Counted from the first letter of the stretch, positions 26,417-36,412 are shown. The stretch is 64,000 bases of DNA from Microbacterium testaceum StLB037 (GCF_008763945.1 NZ_VTQH01000001.1:209441-273440); one strand, 5' to 3'. The notes: generated by a model not told the origin, from the letters alone. A program made the numbers and translations.

Positions 26417-28978
26417 ATGGGGGAAGACCGTTCGGCGAGATTGTCGAAAGGACTGATCGGGTCGGATCGGGATGCCGGGACCCTGGCGGAACGCGCACGC
26501 GGCGGTGCGTCACTCGTCATCGCGGGCCCGCGCGGAAGCGGACGAAGCTACCTGTTGCGCACGATCGCCGCGGAGCTGGACCGGCACGGGGCCCTCGCCG
26601 GGGAGATCCGGACCTCGTCGACGCTCTCGGACGTCCCGTTCGGCGGCCTGGACGCCGCGGGACTCTCGAGCCTGAGGGGTCCGGCCGGCGCGGACGAGGT
26701 CAACGGGGTCATCGTGGTCGATGACGTCGACGTCCTCGACGTGAAGTCTATGAGGGCCCTCTCGCGAGGAATCGCCGCAGGTCGGGTGCGCGCGGTCATC
26801 GGCCTGCGCACAGCGCGCCCCCGCTCCATCGATCGCCCGGACGACATGGCGATCGTCCGCCGGGCCATCCTCGACCTCTGGCTGGACGGGTTCGCGGAGC
26901 GGATCGACCTGTCCGAGCTCAACGGGGACGACGCCCTCGCGATGATGGACCTGTTCCCCGACGCAGAGCTGCTGGACAGCGCCACGCGCGCGGGTCTCGT
27001 GTGGCGCGCCGACGGGTCACGAGCGCTCCTGCGGCACCTCGTCCTCAGCGCGACGAGCTCCGCCCGTAGCGGTCTCGATCCCCTTGCCGCGGTCCGCACC
27101 GTCGCTCCGCACAGCGGACTCGCCGTGGCACTGGAGCGTCACGTCTCGGACTTCCCCCGCGAGGACCTGGAGTGTCTCGCCGGTATCCGGCGCCTCCCGC
27201 ACCTGGAAACCGCCGTGGCCACCCGACTATTCGACGGCGACAGCGTCCAAGCCCTTCTCGCGACGGGGCTTCTGCACGCCGATGCGTCCGCCGAGCGGCT
27301 GCTCACCGCCAACGACCTCGTCGGGTACGAGGCGCAACGGCGCCTGGGTCCGGACGTCGTCGACGCGCTCGTCGAAGCGGCCGGTTCGCGCATGCTCGCC
27401 GAAGCCGACGAGTGGTGGAGCGCGACGATCGCCGTGACGATCTCGGAACGGTGGCACCGACTCGGTGTGGACGCCTCGGGTGAGTCCGCCTACTCCCCCG
27501 CTCTGCGAGGGCGCGTCGCCCTCGATGCCGCCCGCGAGGCGAACGACCGAGGCGACAGCGGTCACGCCGCGGCGCACGCCGCGCGCGGGCTTCGAGCCGT
27601 CGACGACCCGGCTCTGCGCGCCGAAGCCCGGATCGCCGGCGGAGAAGACGCGCTTCTCCTCGGTCTCGACGTGGACACGACGGATGCCGCCGCCCGGCGA
27701 CGGCTCGCCCGCTCACACGCGGATGCCCAGGCCGGATGCGTGACGGACGGCGCGCCCCCGACTGCCCAGGTCGACGCTCGTATCGACCATCTTCTGGCCG
27801 CCTCCGCCCGAGCGGGGGGCGCCATGGACTGGGCCGAAGCCGCCGACATCGCCGTGGAGGCGGTCGCGGAGACCTCGGCGTCGCCCGCGATGCACCTGCG
27901 CGCCCTCGTCGCGGCCGGCGTCGCCGAGACCTTCCGCGGCGGATGGAGCCGCGGAAGACACCATTTCCAGGCCGTCGAGCGCGTGCTCGATGCACGGCAA
28001 CGCCCCGAAGGCATCGGGGTCCGCGAGCGCATCGCGGCCATCATGTCGATGCTCGCCGGCTATCAAATCGCGGGCGCGGACGGGCAAGCGGTGCGCCGCC
28101 GGTTGGAGTGCGAATTGAGTACCACCGCACGCGAGGGCGGGGCCGCGGCGCTCACCATCGCCGGTGCGGCCGCGTCGATCGCCTATGCAGGTGCGGGCCG
28201 CCCGGCGGAGTCGCGCCGCGAACTGGCCACCGCCCTGCTTCGTGAGCCCTCCGCGGTCACGGGGATGGACGCTTCGATGATCGAGCTGGGGGTGGCGGAG
28301 GAGCTGGCCATGGCCGGCTCGACCGCGGAGGCCCGCGAGATCCTCCGACGTTTCGACTCGGACGTCGTGCCCCTCGTGGCCAGGAGCAAGCTCTACGTCG
28401 AGACGACGGTCCTCGCGGCCGAGGGGCGGCTCGACGAGGCACGGCAGACGGCGCGCCTGACCGCGCAGCTCTCGGCGGGCACGACCGCCGTCGCGCTGCG
28501 CATCCGAGACCTCTTCCGCCTCGTCACCCTCGGTGAAGCGTGCGCGCGCGAGATCGACGAGCTGATCCAGCTCGCGGCGACCTCGGACCTGCCCCTCGCC
28601 GCGGTGGCGGTGCGACGAGCCGCGGGACAGTCACTCGAGGAGCAGGACGTGCCGGTCGACGAACTGCGCTTGCACGCCCTGTGGTCGAGCGCGGAGGACG
28701 CGGAGCCGGGCGCGGGCACCCCGCGGGCGGTAGCCGCCCCGCCCTCTCCCGAGGGCGTGTCGGAAGACCTCACACCCCGCGAACGCGAGATCGCTCTGCT
28801 CGCGAACGAGGGCCTCACCAATCGGGAGATCGCGGCCCGTCTCTATCTGTCCATCCGCACGGTGGAGTCGCACGTGTATCAAGCACGCATGAAGACGGGC
28901 ACCGCTTCGCGTAAAGAGCTCGCACGGCTCGTGGCGGCGCAAGGACCCCGCGCCCTCACCGTCAGTCGGCGGGCGTGA
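26417..28978 (+). CDS. Large LuxR-type regulator with degenerate P-loop
   Basis: The 853-residue protein has an N-terminal ATPase-like domain, a long helical repeat middle (about 330-760, Ala/Arg-rich, TPR/MalT-like) and a C-terminal LuxR HTH (about 785-845: LTPREREIALLANEGLTNREIA ... TVESHVYQAR). This is the LAL/MalT arrangement of signal-sensing activators. The P-loop reads GPRGSGRS with Arg 43 where Lys is expected; a Walker B-like VIVVDDVD follows (98-105). ATG 26417 has a GGGGGAG site. It stands alone between miaB and recX, interrupting a conserved block, and no target genes are evident. Confidence 0.88.
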   Translation: MGEDRSARLSKGLIGSDRDAGTLAERARGGASLVIAGPRGSGRSYLLRTIAAELDRHGALAGEIRTSSTLSDVPFGGLDAAGLSSLRGPAGADEVNGVIVVDDVDVLDVKSMRALSRGIAAGRVRAVIGLRTARPRSIDRPDDMAIVRRAILDLWLDGFAERIDLSELNGDDALAMMDLFPDAELLDSATRAGLVWRADGSRALLRHLVLSATSSARSGLDPLAAVRTVAPHSGLAVALERHVSDFPREDLECLAGIRRLPHLETAVATRLFDGDSVQALLATGLLHADASAERLLTANDLVGYEAQRRLGPDVVDALVEAAGSRMLAEADEWWSATIAVTISERWHRLGVDASGESAYSPALRGRVALDAAREANDRGDSGHAAAHAARGLRAVDDPALRAEARIAGGEDALLLGLDVDTTDAAARRRLARSHADAQAGCVTDGAPPTAQVDARIDHLLAASARAGGAMDWAEAADIAVEAVAETSASPAMHLRALVAAGVAETFRGGWSRGRHHFQAVERVLDARQRPEGIGVRERIAAIMSMLAGYQIAGADGQAVRRRLECELSTTAREGGAAALTIAGAAASIAYAGAGRPAESRRELATALLREPSAVTGMDASMIELGVAEELAMAGSTAEAREILRRFDSDVVPLVARSKLYVETTVLAAEGRLDEARQTARLTAQLSAGTTAVALRIRDLFRLVTLGEACAREIDELIQLAATSDLPLAAVAVRRAAGQSLEEQDVPVDELRLHALWSSAEDAEPGAGTPRAVAAPPSPEGVSEDLTPREREIALLANEGLTNREIAARLYLSIRTVESHVYQARMKTGTASRKELARLVAAQGPRALTVSRRA

Positions 28979-28983
28979 CCGAT

Positions 28984-29011
28984 GACGCGGCGCGGCGCGG
29001 CTCGCCGCGTC
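28984..29011. terminator. Hairpin between LuxR regulator and recX
   Basis: GACGCGGCG (28984-28992) and CGCCGCGTC (29003-29011) form a perfect 9-bp stem in the 36-bp gap between convergent genes. Confidence 0.65.
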
Positions 29012-29014
29012 GGC

Positions 29015-29962
29015 TCACTCGTCGGGCGTGAACCGTACTCCCGATGACGGGCGCCCGAACGATCGGCTTCGGCCGATCCCGGCCTCGCTGAGCGCCGTGC
29101 GCGCGGCGGTGAGAGCCACCGACGAGGGGTAGCCGCGCCGCGAGAGCTGGCCCGCCAGTCGGCGCAGGGCCGCATCGTGGTCTTCGCCTTCGACCCCGCG
29201 CACCTTCGACCGCGCGAAGTCCAGCGCTCGCTCGGCATCGTCGTCGGGCAGCTCGGCGAGAGTCGCCTCGACGATATCCCGCGGGATGCCACGCTTGCGC
29301 AGCGTCTCGGCGACGGCGCGTCGCCCCTCGCCCTTACGCTCGACGGCGGACATCGCGAGTTGCTCCGCGAAGGCGGCGTCGTCGAGGTACCCGAGATCGA
29401 CGAAGTGGTCGACGAGCTCGTCGGCCATCGCATCGTCGGCGCCGTCGACCCCCCGCACAGCGGTACGCGCCTCGGAGAGGGACAGCGAGCGAGAGCGGAG
29501 CTTGCGCAAGAGGACGGCCTCGGCCCGGTCGCGGATCTCGACCCGATCGGGAAGAGCGTCACCGCCGTCGAGGTTGCTCCCGTCGAGGTCGCCCCCGGCG
29601 TGGTCGCCCCCGTTGTCGCCGACCACGGTGAGGCGCGGCCGCGCCCCCGCCCGCGGCGTCTTCTCCCGGGCCGGGACGACCGGCCCGACGTCGCCGTCCG
29701 AGGCATCCATCGCGACCTCACCTCTGCGCGACGGGTGCTGCCTGCCAGAGCGGGGCACCGCCCCGAAGAGCGGGATCACCGGAGCGAGATCGACATCGTC
29801 GACGACGCGAAGTCCGCTGCGGCTCTCCGGGGTCTCGTCGAGACCACCCCAGTCGTTCGGACGGAGCGTGTCGTCTCGTCGACGGACGTCGTCACCGTGA
29901 CCCCGGCTGCCGCCCTCTCCCACCGAGGGGCGACGACCGGGGTCCCACGTGTCGTCGGTCAT
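29015..29962 (-). CDS. recX: RecA regulator RecX with long N-terminal extension
   Basis: The RecX core (about 143-300) has the three-helix repeats typical of the family: AEAVLLRKLRSRSLSLSEAR, HFVDLGYLDDAAFAEQL, and GRRAVAETLRKRGIPRDIVEATL. RecX binds RecA filaments and dampens their activity. The ATG at 29962 overlaps the recA stop (TGATG), so recA-recX are coupled. With 315 residues it is about twice the family norm because the first 140 residues are low-complexity and Asp/Gly/Arg-rich, with a VIPLFG patch near 62-67 and an Asp/Gly run near 117-135. A shorter protein from Met 85 is possible. Confidence 0.9.
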   Translation of the reverse strand: MTDDTWDPGRRPSVGEGGSRGHGDDVRRRDDTLRPNDWGGLDETPESRSGLRVVDDVDLAPVIPLFGAVPRSGRQHPSRRGEVAMDASDGDVGPVVPAREKTPRAGARPRLTVVGDNGGDHAGGDLDGSNLDGGDALPDRVEIRDRAEAVLLRKLRSRSLSLSEARTAVRGVDGADDAMADELVDHFVDLGYLDDAAFAEQLAMSAVERKGEGRRAVAETLRKRGIPRDIVEATLAELPDDDAERALDFARSKVRGVEGEDHDAALRRLAGQLSRRGYPSSVALTAARTALSEAGIGRSRSFGRPSSGVRFTPDE

Positions 29963-31014
29963 CAGGCCGGGCGACGCGCGGCCAGTTCGTCATCCGCCGG
30001 GGCAGCGGCCGCGGGAGCTCCGCCGATCCCCAGCTTGGACTTGATCTTCGACTCGATCTCGGCCGCGATGTCGGGGTTCTTGATGAGGAAGTTACGCGCG
30101 TTCTCTTTACCCTGGCCGAGCTGCTCGCCCTCGTAGGTGTACCAGGCACCCGACTTCTTGACGATGGCGTGCTCGACCCCGAAGTCGATGAGGCTTCCCT
30201 CGCGTGAGATGCCGACACCGTAGAGGATGTCGAACTCCGCCTGCTTGAAGGGCGGCGCCATCTTGTTCTTGACGACCTTGACGCGCGTGCGGTTGCCCAC
30301 GGCCTCGGTCCCGTCTTTCAGTGTCTCGATACGGCGGATGTCGAGTCGCACCGACGCGTAGAACTTCAGCGCCTTTCCACCGGCCGTGGTCTCGGGCGAA
30401 CCGAAGAACACACCGATCTTCTCGCGCAACTGGTTGATGAAGATCGCCGTGGTCTTCGTGGTGTTGAGACCACCGGTGAGCTTGCGCAGCGCCTGCGACA
30501 TCAGGCGTGCCTGCAGGCCGACGTGCGAATCACCCATCTCGCCCTTGATCTCCGCCTCGGGGACCAGGGCGGCGACGGAGTCGATGACCACGAGGTCGAT
30601 CGCGCCGGAACGGATCAGCATGTCGGCGATCTCGAGCGCCTGCTCACCCGTGTCGGGCTGCGAGACGAGGAGGGCGTCGATGTCGACGCCGAGCTTCTTG
30701 GCGTACTCGGGGTCGAGGGCGTGCTCGGCGTCGATGAACGCGGCGATACCGCCGGCGCGCTGCGCATTGGCGATCGCGTGCAGCGTCAGCGTGGTCTTAC
30801 CTGACGACTCCGGACCGTAGATCTCGATGATGCGGCCGCGAGGAAGACCACCGATACCGAGAGCGACGTCGAGGGCGACGGAACCGGTGGGAATGGTCTC
30901 GATGGGAGCCCGGTCGTCGCTGCCCAGTCGCATGACCGAGCCCTTTCCGAACTGCCGATCGATCTGAGCCAGCGCGGACTCGAGGGCCTTTTCGCGCTCT
31001 GCGGGTGAGGGCAT
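29962..31014 (-). CDS. recA: Recombinase RecA
   Basis: The 350-residue recombinase has Walker [10 protein letters not shown], Walker [13 protein letters not shown], loop L2 region NQLREKIGV and FGSPETT, and a normal short C-terminal tail. It forms filaments on single-stranded DNA, drives strand exchange and triggers LexA cleavage. ATG 31014 has a GAAGAAAGAAG site. A near-perfect LexA operator lies 200 bp upstream and a small hairpin lies in the leader. No intein is present. Confidence 0.98.
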   Translation of the reverse strand: MPSPAEREKALESALAQIDRQFGKGSVMRLGSDDRAPIETIPTGSVALDVALGIGGLPRGRIIEIYGPESSGKTTLTLHAIANAQRAGGIAAFIDAEHALDPEYAKKLGVDIDALLVSQPDTGEQALEIADMLIRSGAIDLVVIDSVAALVPEAEIKGEMGDSHVGLQARLMSQALRKLTGGLNTTKTTAIFINQLREKIGVFFGSPETTAGGKALKFYASVRLDIRRIETLKDGTEAVGNRTRVKVVKNKMAPPFKQAEFDILYGVGISREGSLIDFGVEHAIVKKSGAWYTYEGEQLGQGKENARNFLIKNPDIAAEIESKIKSKLGIGGAPAAAAPADDELAARRPA

Positions 31015-31133
31015 GACGTCTTCTTTCTTCTCGCGTTCCGGTCGCCTATAGGCTGTCGCGCCTCCCACCGACGGTGGGTTTACCCGACAAGGCGTTCAGA
31101 GTGTCGTTCGACGCTTCCCACGTTAGGGAGGGC

Positions 31134-31153
31134 CTCCGACATTGGTGTCGGAG
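31134..31153 (-). promoter_or_regulatory. recA leader hairpin
   Basis: CTCCGACA and TGTCGGAG form an 8-bp stem around a TTGG loop between the LexA box and recA. It could end transcripts entering from DUF3046 or lie in the recA leader. Confidence 0.45.
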
Positions 31154-31213
31154 AACGTCCCCATTGGGGATGAGCGAGGAGAACACCCTGCTGTGCAGGA
31201 GCCTACGCCCGTT

Positions 31214-31229
31214 TCGAACGTAGATTCGA
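31214..31229. promoter_or_regulatory. LexA operator (SOS box) upstream of recA
   Basis: TCGAACGTAGATTCGA matches the actinobacterial SOS box TCGAAC-N4-GTTCGA at 11 of 12 fixed positions. It lies 200 bp before the recA start, in the 285-bp gap after DUF3046. The recA promoter is expected to overlap or lie close to it. Confidence 0.85.
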
Positions 31230-31299
31230 TGACACGCCGAACAGGGTTCCGAAAGAACCGAAACTCCCGCGGACGAGGATTCTCGACCGGCGCACCCGG

Positions 31300-31524
31300 T
31301 CAGGAGCGGCGCGGCTCCAAGCGACCCACGCCGTAGCGACGGTTCTCCGGCACATCGGTCTCTTCGCACAGCGCGAGCCAGACGTCACGCGGATCGACCC
31401 CGGCGGCGAGAGCATCGACGCTGGTGCGTCCGCCCACCGCGGACAGCACCAGGTCGGTCAGCAAAGACCCGCCTCGCGCGCCGAACTCGTCGCTGACGGC
31501 GCGATCGAATTCGCTACGACGCAC
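31300..31524 (-). CDS. DUF3046 protein
   Basis: The 74-residue protein begins MRRSEFDRAVSDEFG, contains LVLSAVGGRTSVDALAAGVDPRDVWLALC and ends in a basic tail (RRYGVGRLEPRRS). This matches DUF3046, a short family found directly before recA in many actinobacteria (Rv2738c position). Function is unknown. GTG 31524 lies 12 bp after the clgR stop, without a clear ribosome binding site of its own, so it is probably read with clgR. Confidence 0.85.
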   Translation of the reverse strand: MRRSEFDRAVSDEFGARGGSLLTDLVLSAVGGRTSVDALAAGVDPRDVWLALCEETDVPENRRYGVGRLEPRRS

Positions 31525-31536
31525 GGAGAGCGGTGG

Positions 31537-31845
31537 TCAGCGGAGCGAGAGCTCGGGCTCGACGGAAGCGACGAGCTCGTCGGGCACGACATCGGGGAAG
31601 GTCTGCAGGCCCTCGAGCACGGAGAGGCGGTCGCCGACCTCGCGCATGATGGTCGAGATGGGGACGTCGAGGGCTTCGGCGACCGACGCGAGGATCTCGC
31701 TCGACGCTTCTTTCTGCCCGCGCTCGACCTCACTGAGGTAACCGAGGGCGACACTCGCACGGCTGGCGACCTGGCGGAGGGTGCGACCCTTTTGCTGGCG
31801 GAGGTCACGCAGGACTTCGCCGATCTCTTGACGAACCAGGATCAT
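31537..31845 (-). CDS. clgR: XRE-family regulator ClgR
   Basis: The 102-residue regulator has a Cro/C1-type HTH (about 6-62: IGEVLRDLRQQKGRTLRQVASRASVALGYLSEVERGQKEASSEIL) and a short helical tail. Sequence and position between recA and cinA/pgsA match ClgR, which activates clp protease genes and some DNA repair genes in corynebacteria, mycobacteria and streptomycetes. ATG 31845 has an AGGAGG site 8 nt upstream. The C terminus ends ELSLR; some ClgR proteins carry an AA degradation tag, which is absent here. Confidence 0.88.
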   Translation of the reverse strand: MILVRQEIGEVLRDLRQQKGRTLRQVASRASVALGYLSEVERGQKEASSEILASVAEALDVPISTIMREVGDRLSVLEGLQTFPDVVPDELVASVEPELSLR

Positions 31846-32017
31846 GTTGGGGCCCTCCTCACTGCTGATTCCGTCGTCGCCCTCCGTGGACGACTGTGAA
31901 ACACCTTCTGTGGTCACCCTAATGCCGCGCGCTGTGCACCGGATGGGAATCGCTACACGAAACCGGGATATGCGATGATTTGTTCCCACTTTTTCTCGAG
32001 CGGTGCTCGCGGGGTCG

Positions 32018-32545
32018 TCAGAGCGCCGCCAGCGCGCGCCGCAACGCCAGATGCATCGTCTCTCGGCGAATGCGTTCACGGTCCCCGGCGATGACGAGCG
32101 AGTCGACCCGCGTGCCCAGGGGTGTCGACACGGCGATGTGCACGGTCCCCACCGGTTGACCGTCCTGCGGCTCGGGACCGGCGACGCCGGTCGTGGCGAT
32201 TCCCACGTCCGTGGGGATGCCGTCGCGGCCGAGGACGTCGCGCACGCCCCGAGCCATCTGTCGGGCCACGCGCGGGTGGACAGCGCCGTGAGCCTCGAGA
32301 AGGGTCTGGTCGACGCCGAGCAGGCCGTGCTTCAGATCGGTCGCGTACGCCACCACTCCCCCGCGGACGACGCGCGAGGCGCCCGGGATGTCGACGAGCG
32401 ACGACACCACGAGTCCGCCGGTGAGCGACTCGGCCACACCGATGGTCCACCCGAGTTCGGCCAAGCGCTCGAGGAGGAGCACCGCGCTCTCGCGGGGTGT
32501 GCGGACGACGGTCTCGTCGAGGTCTTCGGGGATGCCGTCGATCAC
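32018..32545 (-). CDS. cinA: CinA C-terminal domain protein (nicotinamide-nucleotide amidohydrolase)
   Basis: The 175-residue protein is the stand-alone CinA C-terminal domain. It has the catalytic region GVAESLTGGLVVSSLVDIPGASRVVRGG, YATDLKH and TTGVAGPEPQDGQPVGTVHIA. Such proteins (PncC) deamidate nicotinamide mononucleotide to recycle NAD; older annotation calls them competence-damage proteins. GTG 32545 overlaps the pgsA stop by four bases. In many actinobacteria it lies, as here, between pgsA and clgR. Confidence 0.92.
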   Translation of the reverse strand: MIDGIPEDLDETVVRTPRESAVLLLERLAELGWTIGVAESLTGGLVVSSLVDIPGASRVVRGGVVAYATDLKHGLLGVDQTLLEAHGAVHPRVARQMARGVRDVLGRDGIPTDVGIATTGVAGPEPQDGQPVGTVHIAVSTPLGTRVDSLVIAGDRERIRRETMHLALRRALAAL

Positions 32546-33129
32546 CGAGCGCCCCTCGTCTTGCGCGCCGCGCGGATCTCGGTGACGACGTAGTCGATAC
32601 CGGACGCGATGGTCAGCACCACCGCGATGGTCATCGTCACCACCGAAGCCCACCAGACGGCGGACTGCCAGCCCGCGGCGTCGGAAAGGCCCGCGAAGGG
32701 GATGAGGGCGATCGACAGGGCGATCGCCTGGAACACGGTCTTGAGCTTGCCCATCCAGGCTGCCGCCAGCACGTGGTCGCTCACGACGACGAAGCGGTAG
32801 ACGGTGATGCCGATCTCGCGCACGAGAACGACGATGGTGATCCACCACGGCAGTTCGCCCAGGATCGACAGACCGACGAAAGCGAGCCCGGTGAGGGCCT
32901 TGTCGGCGATGGGATCGAGGAGCTTGCCCAGATCGCTGACGATGTCGTACGTGCGAGCGATGTGGCCGTCGACGCCGTCCGTGGCGATCGCCACGATGAA
33001 CAGCACCGCTGCGGCCCACCGCAGACCGCCGTCAGCGCCCGCGTCGGCGAGGAGCAACCAGAGGAAGACAGGGGCGCAGACGATGCGCGCGATCGTGATC
33101 GCGTTGGGCAGCTGCGGGTGCACGGCCAT
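32542..33129 (-). CDS. pgsA: CDP-diacylglycerol-glycerol-3-phosphate 3-phosphatidyltransferase
   Basis: The 195-residue integral membrane enzyme has the CDP-alcohol phosphotransferase signature DG(x)2AR(x)8G(x)3D(x)3D, seen from DGVDGHIARTYDI to GKLLDPIADK, and about five helices. It makes phosphatidylglycerol phosphate from CDP-diacylglycerol. Its start overlaps the ftsK stop and its stop overlaps cinA, so ftsK-pgsA-cinA form a tight operon. Confidence 0.93.
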   Translation of the reverse strand: MAVHPQLPNAITIARIVCAPVFLWLLLADAGADGGLRWAAAVLFIVAIATDGVDGHIARTYDIVSDLGKLLDPIADKALTGLAFVGLSILGELPWWITIVVLVREIGITVYRFVVVSDHVLAAAWMGKLKTVFQAIALSIALIPFAGLSDAAGWQSAVWWASVVTMTIAVVLTIASGIDYVVTEIRAARKTRGAR

Positions 33130-35858
33130 CAGTCGCGCCCCGTCAGTTGCCAGGCGTCCTCGGAGCCCTCGTCGTCGTCGGCGTTCACGACGGGGAGTCC
33201 CTCGAACTGCGCCTCGATCGGATCCGAGCCGTAGCGGTCGTCCGGATCGGCCGCGGCGGTCGGCGGAGCGTCATCGCCGCGCAGTCGCGCGAGCACCGCG
33301 GGGAGCTGCTCGTTCGTCACCATGACGTCACGTGCCTTCGACCCCTCGGACGGCCCGACGATCTCGCGCGACTCCAGGAGGTCCATGAGCCGACCTGCCT
33401 TGGCGAAGCCCACGCGGAGCTTGCGCTGCAGCATCGACGTCGAGCCGAACTGCGTCGACACGACGAGCTCTGCGGCGGCGAGCAGCAGTTCGAGGTCGTC
33501 ACCGATGTCGGCGTCGATCTCCTTCTTCTCGGCCGCTGCCTGCACGTCGGAGCGGTACTCGGGCCGCGCCTGCTGCGTGACGTGCGCGACGACCTTCTCG
33601 ATCTCTTGCTCGCTCACCCACGCGCCCTGCACGCGCAGGGACTTCGAGGCGCCCATCGGCAGGAAGAGCCCGTCGCCCTGCCCGATGAGGCGGTCGGCGC
33701 CGGGCTGGTCGAGGATGACCCGGGAATCGGTGACGCTCGTCACCGCGAATGCGAGACGCGACGGCACGTTCGCCTTGATGAGACCGGTCACCACGTCGAC
33801 CGACGGGCGCTGCGTGGCGAGCACGAGGTGGATGCCGCTGGCTCGGGCGAGCTGGGTGATGCGCACGATCGAGTCCTCGACGTCGCGCGGGGCGACCATC
33901 ATGAGGTCGGCGAGCTCGTCGACGACGACGAGGAGGTAAGGGTAGGGCTTGAGCACCCGCTCACTACCCGCGGGCAGCTGGAGCTCGCCCGCGACCACGG
34001 CCTTGTTGAAGTCGTCGATGTGGCGGAACCCGAACGACGCGAGGTCGTCGTACCGCATGTCCATCTCTTTGACGACCCACTGCAGCGCTTCGGCCGCCTT
34101 CTTCGGGTTCGTGATGATGGGGGTGATCAGGTGCGGCACGCCCGCGTAGGAGGTGAGTTCGACGCGCTTCGGGTCGATCAGCACCATGCGCACGTCCGAG
34201 GGCTTCGCCCGCATGAGCAGGCTCGTGATCATCGAGTTAACGAAGCTCGACTTACCCGAACCCGTGGAGCCGGCCACCAGCAGGTGGGGCATCTTCGCGA
34301 GGTTGGCGACGACGAAACCGCCGCCGACGTCCTTGCCCACGCCGATGGTCATCGGGTGGGTGGACGACGTCGCGGCATCCGAGCGGAGGATGTCGCCCAG
34401 GGTCACGATCTCGCGATCGGCGTTGGGGATCTCGACACCGATCGCGCTCTTGCCCGGGATAGGCGCGAGGATGCGGACCTCGTTCGAGGCGACGGCGTAC
34501 GCGATGTTGTTGGTCAGCGCGGTGATGCGCTCGACCTTGACGCCCGGACCGACCTCGATCTCGTACTGCGTCACTGTCGGACCGCGCGAGAAACCGGTCA
34601 CGCGGGCGTCGACCTTGAACTGCTCCATGACGCTCTCGATGGCCTTGACCACCGCGTCGTTGGCCGCGGAGCGCGCCTTGGGCGGTGTTCCGGCAGCGAG
34701 GGCGGTGACCGCGGGCAGACGGTAGTTCGCCGCGGGCGGCGCACCGGCGTGGTCTCCGCCGAGGCCCGAGATGCCGGGCAGGTCGTCGTCGACGACGGCG
34801 TCGAGGGGCGAGTCGTCGTGCAGACCGCGACCCGCGGCGGCTCCCGCGAGAGCCGTGGCGTCGAACACCTCGGTCAGCGCATCGGGCGCGGGCGGCAGGG
34901 GCGGCGGCGTCGGACGGGTCACCGGCTCGGGCTCGACCATCGCCGACTCGAAACCGCCCTGCGTCGTTCCGGGCGAGAGCAGCTCTGTCAGGTCGTTCGA
35001 CCCGAGGGACCCGTCGGTCTCTTCTTCGCGACCCGTCTTGTTGCGACGCCACCACGGCAACGACTTCTCCGCCGGCTCGTCGTCGGCGTCGTCGGTCGGG
35101 AGCACCTGCGTCGCCGCCGTCTCGTCGCGCTCGACGCGCTCGGCCCCGAACATCCAGGCGTAGAGATCGCCCAGACGGCGGCCGATGCGATTCGGCGGCG
35201 TCTTGGTGAGGATGAGAATGCTCAGCACCGCGAGCACGGAGAGGGCGATGTACGCCCCGATGTTCGTGAGGACGAGGGCGAGCGGCTCGCCGACGATCCA
35301 GCCTGCGATGCCGCCCGCGGGGCTGAGGACGGGCGGGCCCCCGTCACTGGGCGCTGGACGCCCGCCGGCAACGTGGCAGAAACCGGACAGAACGATGACG
35401 AACAGGCCGAAACCGATGCCCACCCGGCCGTTGTCGTGCACCGACGCGGGGTGACGGAACAACCAGCCGGCGAGCAGGAGGAGCAGCACGGGCAGCACGA
35501 ACGCGACCCGCCCGAAGAGCATGCCGAAGCTGTATGCGCTGATGAGCGCAGCGGCATCCGTCCCGATGAAGAACCACTCGACCACCGCGCCGAGGGCGGC
35601 GAGCACGACGAGGAAGAACGGGAAGCCGTCGCGACGCTGTTCGCGCTCGAGATTCTCGGGGCCGAAAGCGCGGAACATGCCACCCACACCGTGGGCGACG
35701 GCCATCCAGGCGCGGACGGCGACGGCCGGCTTCTCGGGCTCGTCGACGTAGCGCTTGGGCGCCGGAGCGGAGCGCTTCGACGCGGGTGCCGCGGCCTTCG
35801 CGCGCGACGATCCCTTGGCGGGAGCGCGTCCGCCGGACGGTGACGAGGTACGAGGCAT
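33129..35858 (-). CDS. ftsK: DNA translocase FtsK
   Basis: The 909-residue protein has a Lys/Ala/Ser-rich start, four membrane helices (about 78-220), a Pro/Asp-rich linker (about 240-390), the RecA-like motor with Walker [11 protein letters not shown] (about 529-538) and Walker [12 protein letters not shown], and a C-terminal winged-helix gamma domain (about 825-885: [30 protein letters not shown]) that reads KOPS-type sequences. It pumps chromosome DNA at the septum and aids dimer resolution. TACCGT lies 6 nt before ATG 35858 and the intervening bases also read GGAGGA. Confidence 0.97.
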   Translation of the reverse strand: MPRTSSPSGGRAPAKGSSRAKAAAPASKRSAPAPKRYVDEPEKPAVAVRAWMAVAHGVGGMFRAFGPENLEREQRRDGFPFFLVVLAALGAVVEWFFIGTDAAALISAYSFGMLFGRVAFVLPVLLLLLAGWLFRHPASVHDNGRVGIGFGLFVIVLSGFCHVAGGRPAPSDGGPPVLSPAGGIAGWIVGEPLALVLTNIGAYIALSVLAVLSILILTKTPPNRIGRRLGDLYAWMFGAERVERDETAATQVLPTDDADDEPAEKSLPWWRRNKTGREEETDGSLGSNDLTELLSPGTTQGGFESAMVEPEPVTRPTPPPLPPAPDALTEVFDATALAGAAAGRGLHDDSPLDAVVDDDLPGISGLGGDHAGAPPAANYRLPAVTALAAGTPPKARSAANDAVVKAIESVMEQFKVDARVTGFSRGPTVTQYEIEVGPGVKVERITALTNNIAYAVASNEVRILAPIPGKSAIGVEIPNADREIVTLGDILRSDAATSSTHPMTIGVGKDVGGGFVVANLAKMPHLLVAGSTGSGKSSFVNSMITSLLMRAKPSDVRMVLIDPKRVELTSYAGVPHLITPIITNPKKAAEALQWVVKEMDMRYDDLASFGFRHIDDFNKAVVAGELQLPAGSERVLKPYPYLLVVVDELADLMMVAPRDVEDSIVRITQLARASGIHLVLATQRPSVDVVTGLIKANVPSRLAFAVTSVTDSRVILDQPGADRLIGQGDGLFLPMGASKSLRVQGAWVSEQEIEKVVAHVTQQARPEYRSDVQAAAEKKEIDADIGDDLELLLAAAELVVSTQFGSTSMLQRKLRVGFAKAGRLMDLLESREIVGPSEGSKARDVMVTNEQLPAVLARLRGDDAPPTAAADPDDRYGSDPIEAQFEGLPVVNADDDEGSEDAWQLTGRD

Positions 35859-35864
35859 TCCTCC

Positions 35865-35870
35865 ACGGTA
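35865..35870 (-). promoter_or_regulatory. Probable -10 element of ftsK
   Basis: TACCGT on the minus strand, 6 nt before the ftsK ATG. The spacer is also a fair Shine-Dalgarno, so a longer transcript could be used as well. Confidence 0.4.
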
Positions 35871-35908
35871 GGCGCGACCCCCGACATTCGCCCGTACCGA
35901 CGCGGACT

Positions 35909-36400
35909 TCAGCCCAGGCGCTTGACCATGACGTCGCGTCCCAGGCCTTTCCGCACGACGGCGAACCCCTCCGAGCGGTAGAGCGATACCGCATAGTTAT
36001 CGCGCTCGACGCTCAGACTGATGCGCGCGTAGCCCTGGGCTCGAGCGTGGTCGACGAGGCGCTGCAGCAGTGCGCGCCCGGTGCCGTGTGCGCGCCAGAC
36101 CGGGCGCACGCCGATGATCAGCTCGGGCACCCCGGTACCGACCCACCCGAAGCCGGGCTCGTCGCGAGGCAGCATGCGGTACCACGCCGCCCCGACCGGC
36201 TCGCCGCTCGGCGACTCGGCGACGAATCCCGCATCCCCCGGGCGCATCCACCCGGCGATGTAGCGACGGTAGTCGGGGCTGCTCACGATCTCGTGACGCG
36301 GTCGCGAGATTCCGGCGCGCCAGGTCGCGGCCTCGACCGTCATATCGGCGAGGAAGGCGCCGTCGGAGGCGAGCGCCGCACGGATCGGGAGGCCGGGCAT
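35909..36400 (-). CDS. GNAT family acetyltransferase
   Basis: The 163-residue protein has the acetyl-CoA loop [13 protein letters not shown] (about 103-115) and the C-terminal [14 protein letters not shown] motif of GNAT enzymes. The substrate cannot be told. It is a single gene between rnj and ftsK. TATCAT lies 6 nt before ATG 36400, pointing to a leaderless mRNA. Confidence 0.88.
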   Translation of the reverse strand: MPGLPIRAALASDGAFLADMTVEAATWRAGISRPRHEIVSSPDYRRYIAGWMRPGDAGFVAESPSGEPVGAAWYRMLPRDEPGFGWVGTGVPELIIGVRPVWRAHGTGRALLQRLVDHARAQGYARISLSVERDNYAVSLYRSEGFAVVRKGLGRDVMVKRLG

Positions 36401-36406
36401 GCCCGC

Positions 36407-36412
36407 ATGATA
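36407..36412 (-). promoter_or_regulatory. Probable -10 element of the GNAT gene
   Basis: TATCAT on the minus strand, 6 nt before ATG 36400; close to the TATAAT ideal. Confidence 0.55.

Noticed and set aside
31082..31090. PafBC/RecA-NDp promoter upstream of recA
   Set aside because: TTGTCGGGT on the minus strand matches 7 of 9 bases of TTGTCRGTG, but no TANNNT follows at the required 8-nt distance.
33147..35843. 898-codon plus-strand open frame
   Set aside because: Antisense of ftsK; the ftsK frame has full domain structure, this one none.
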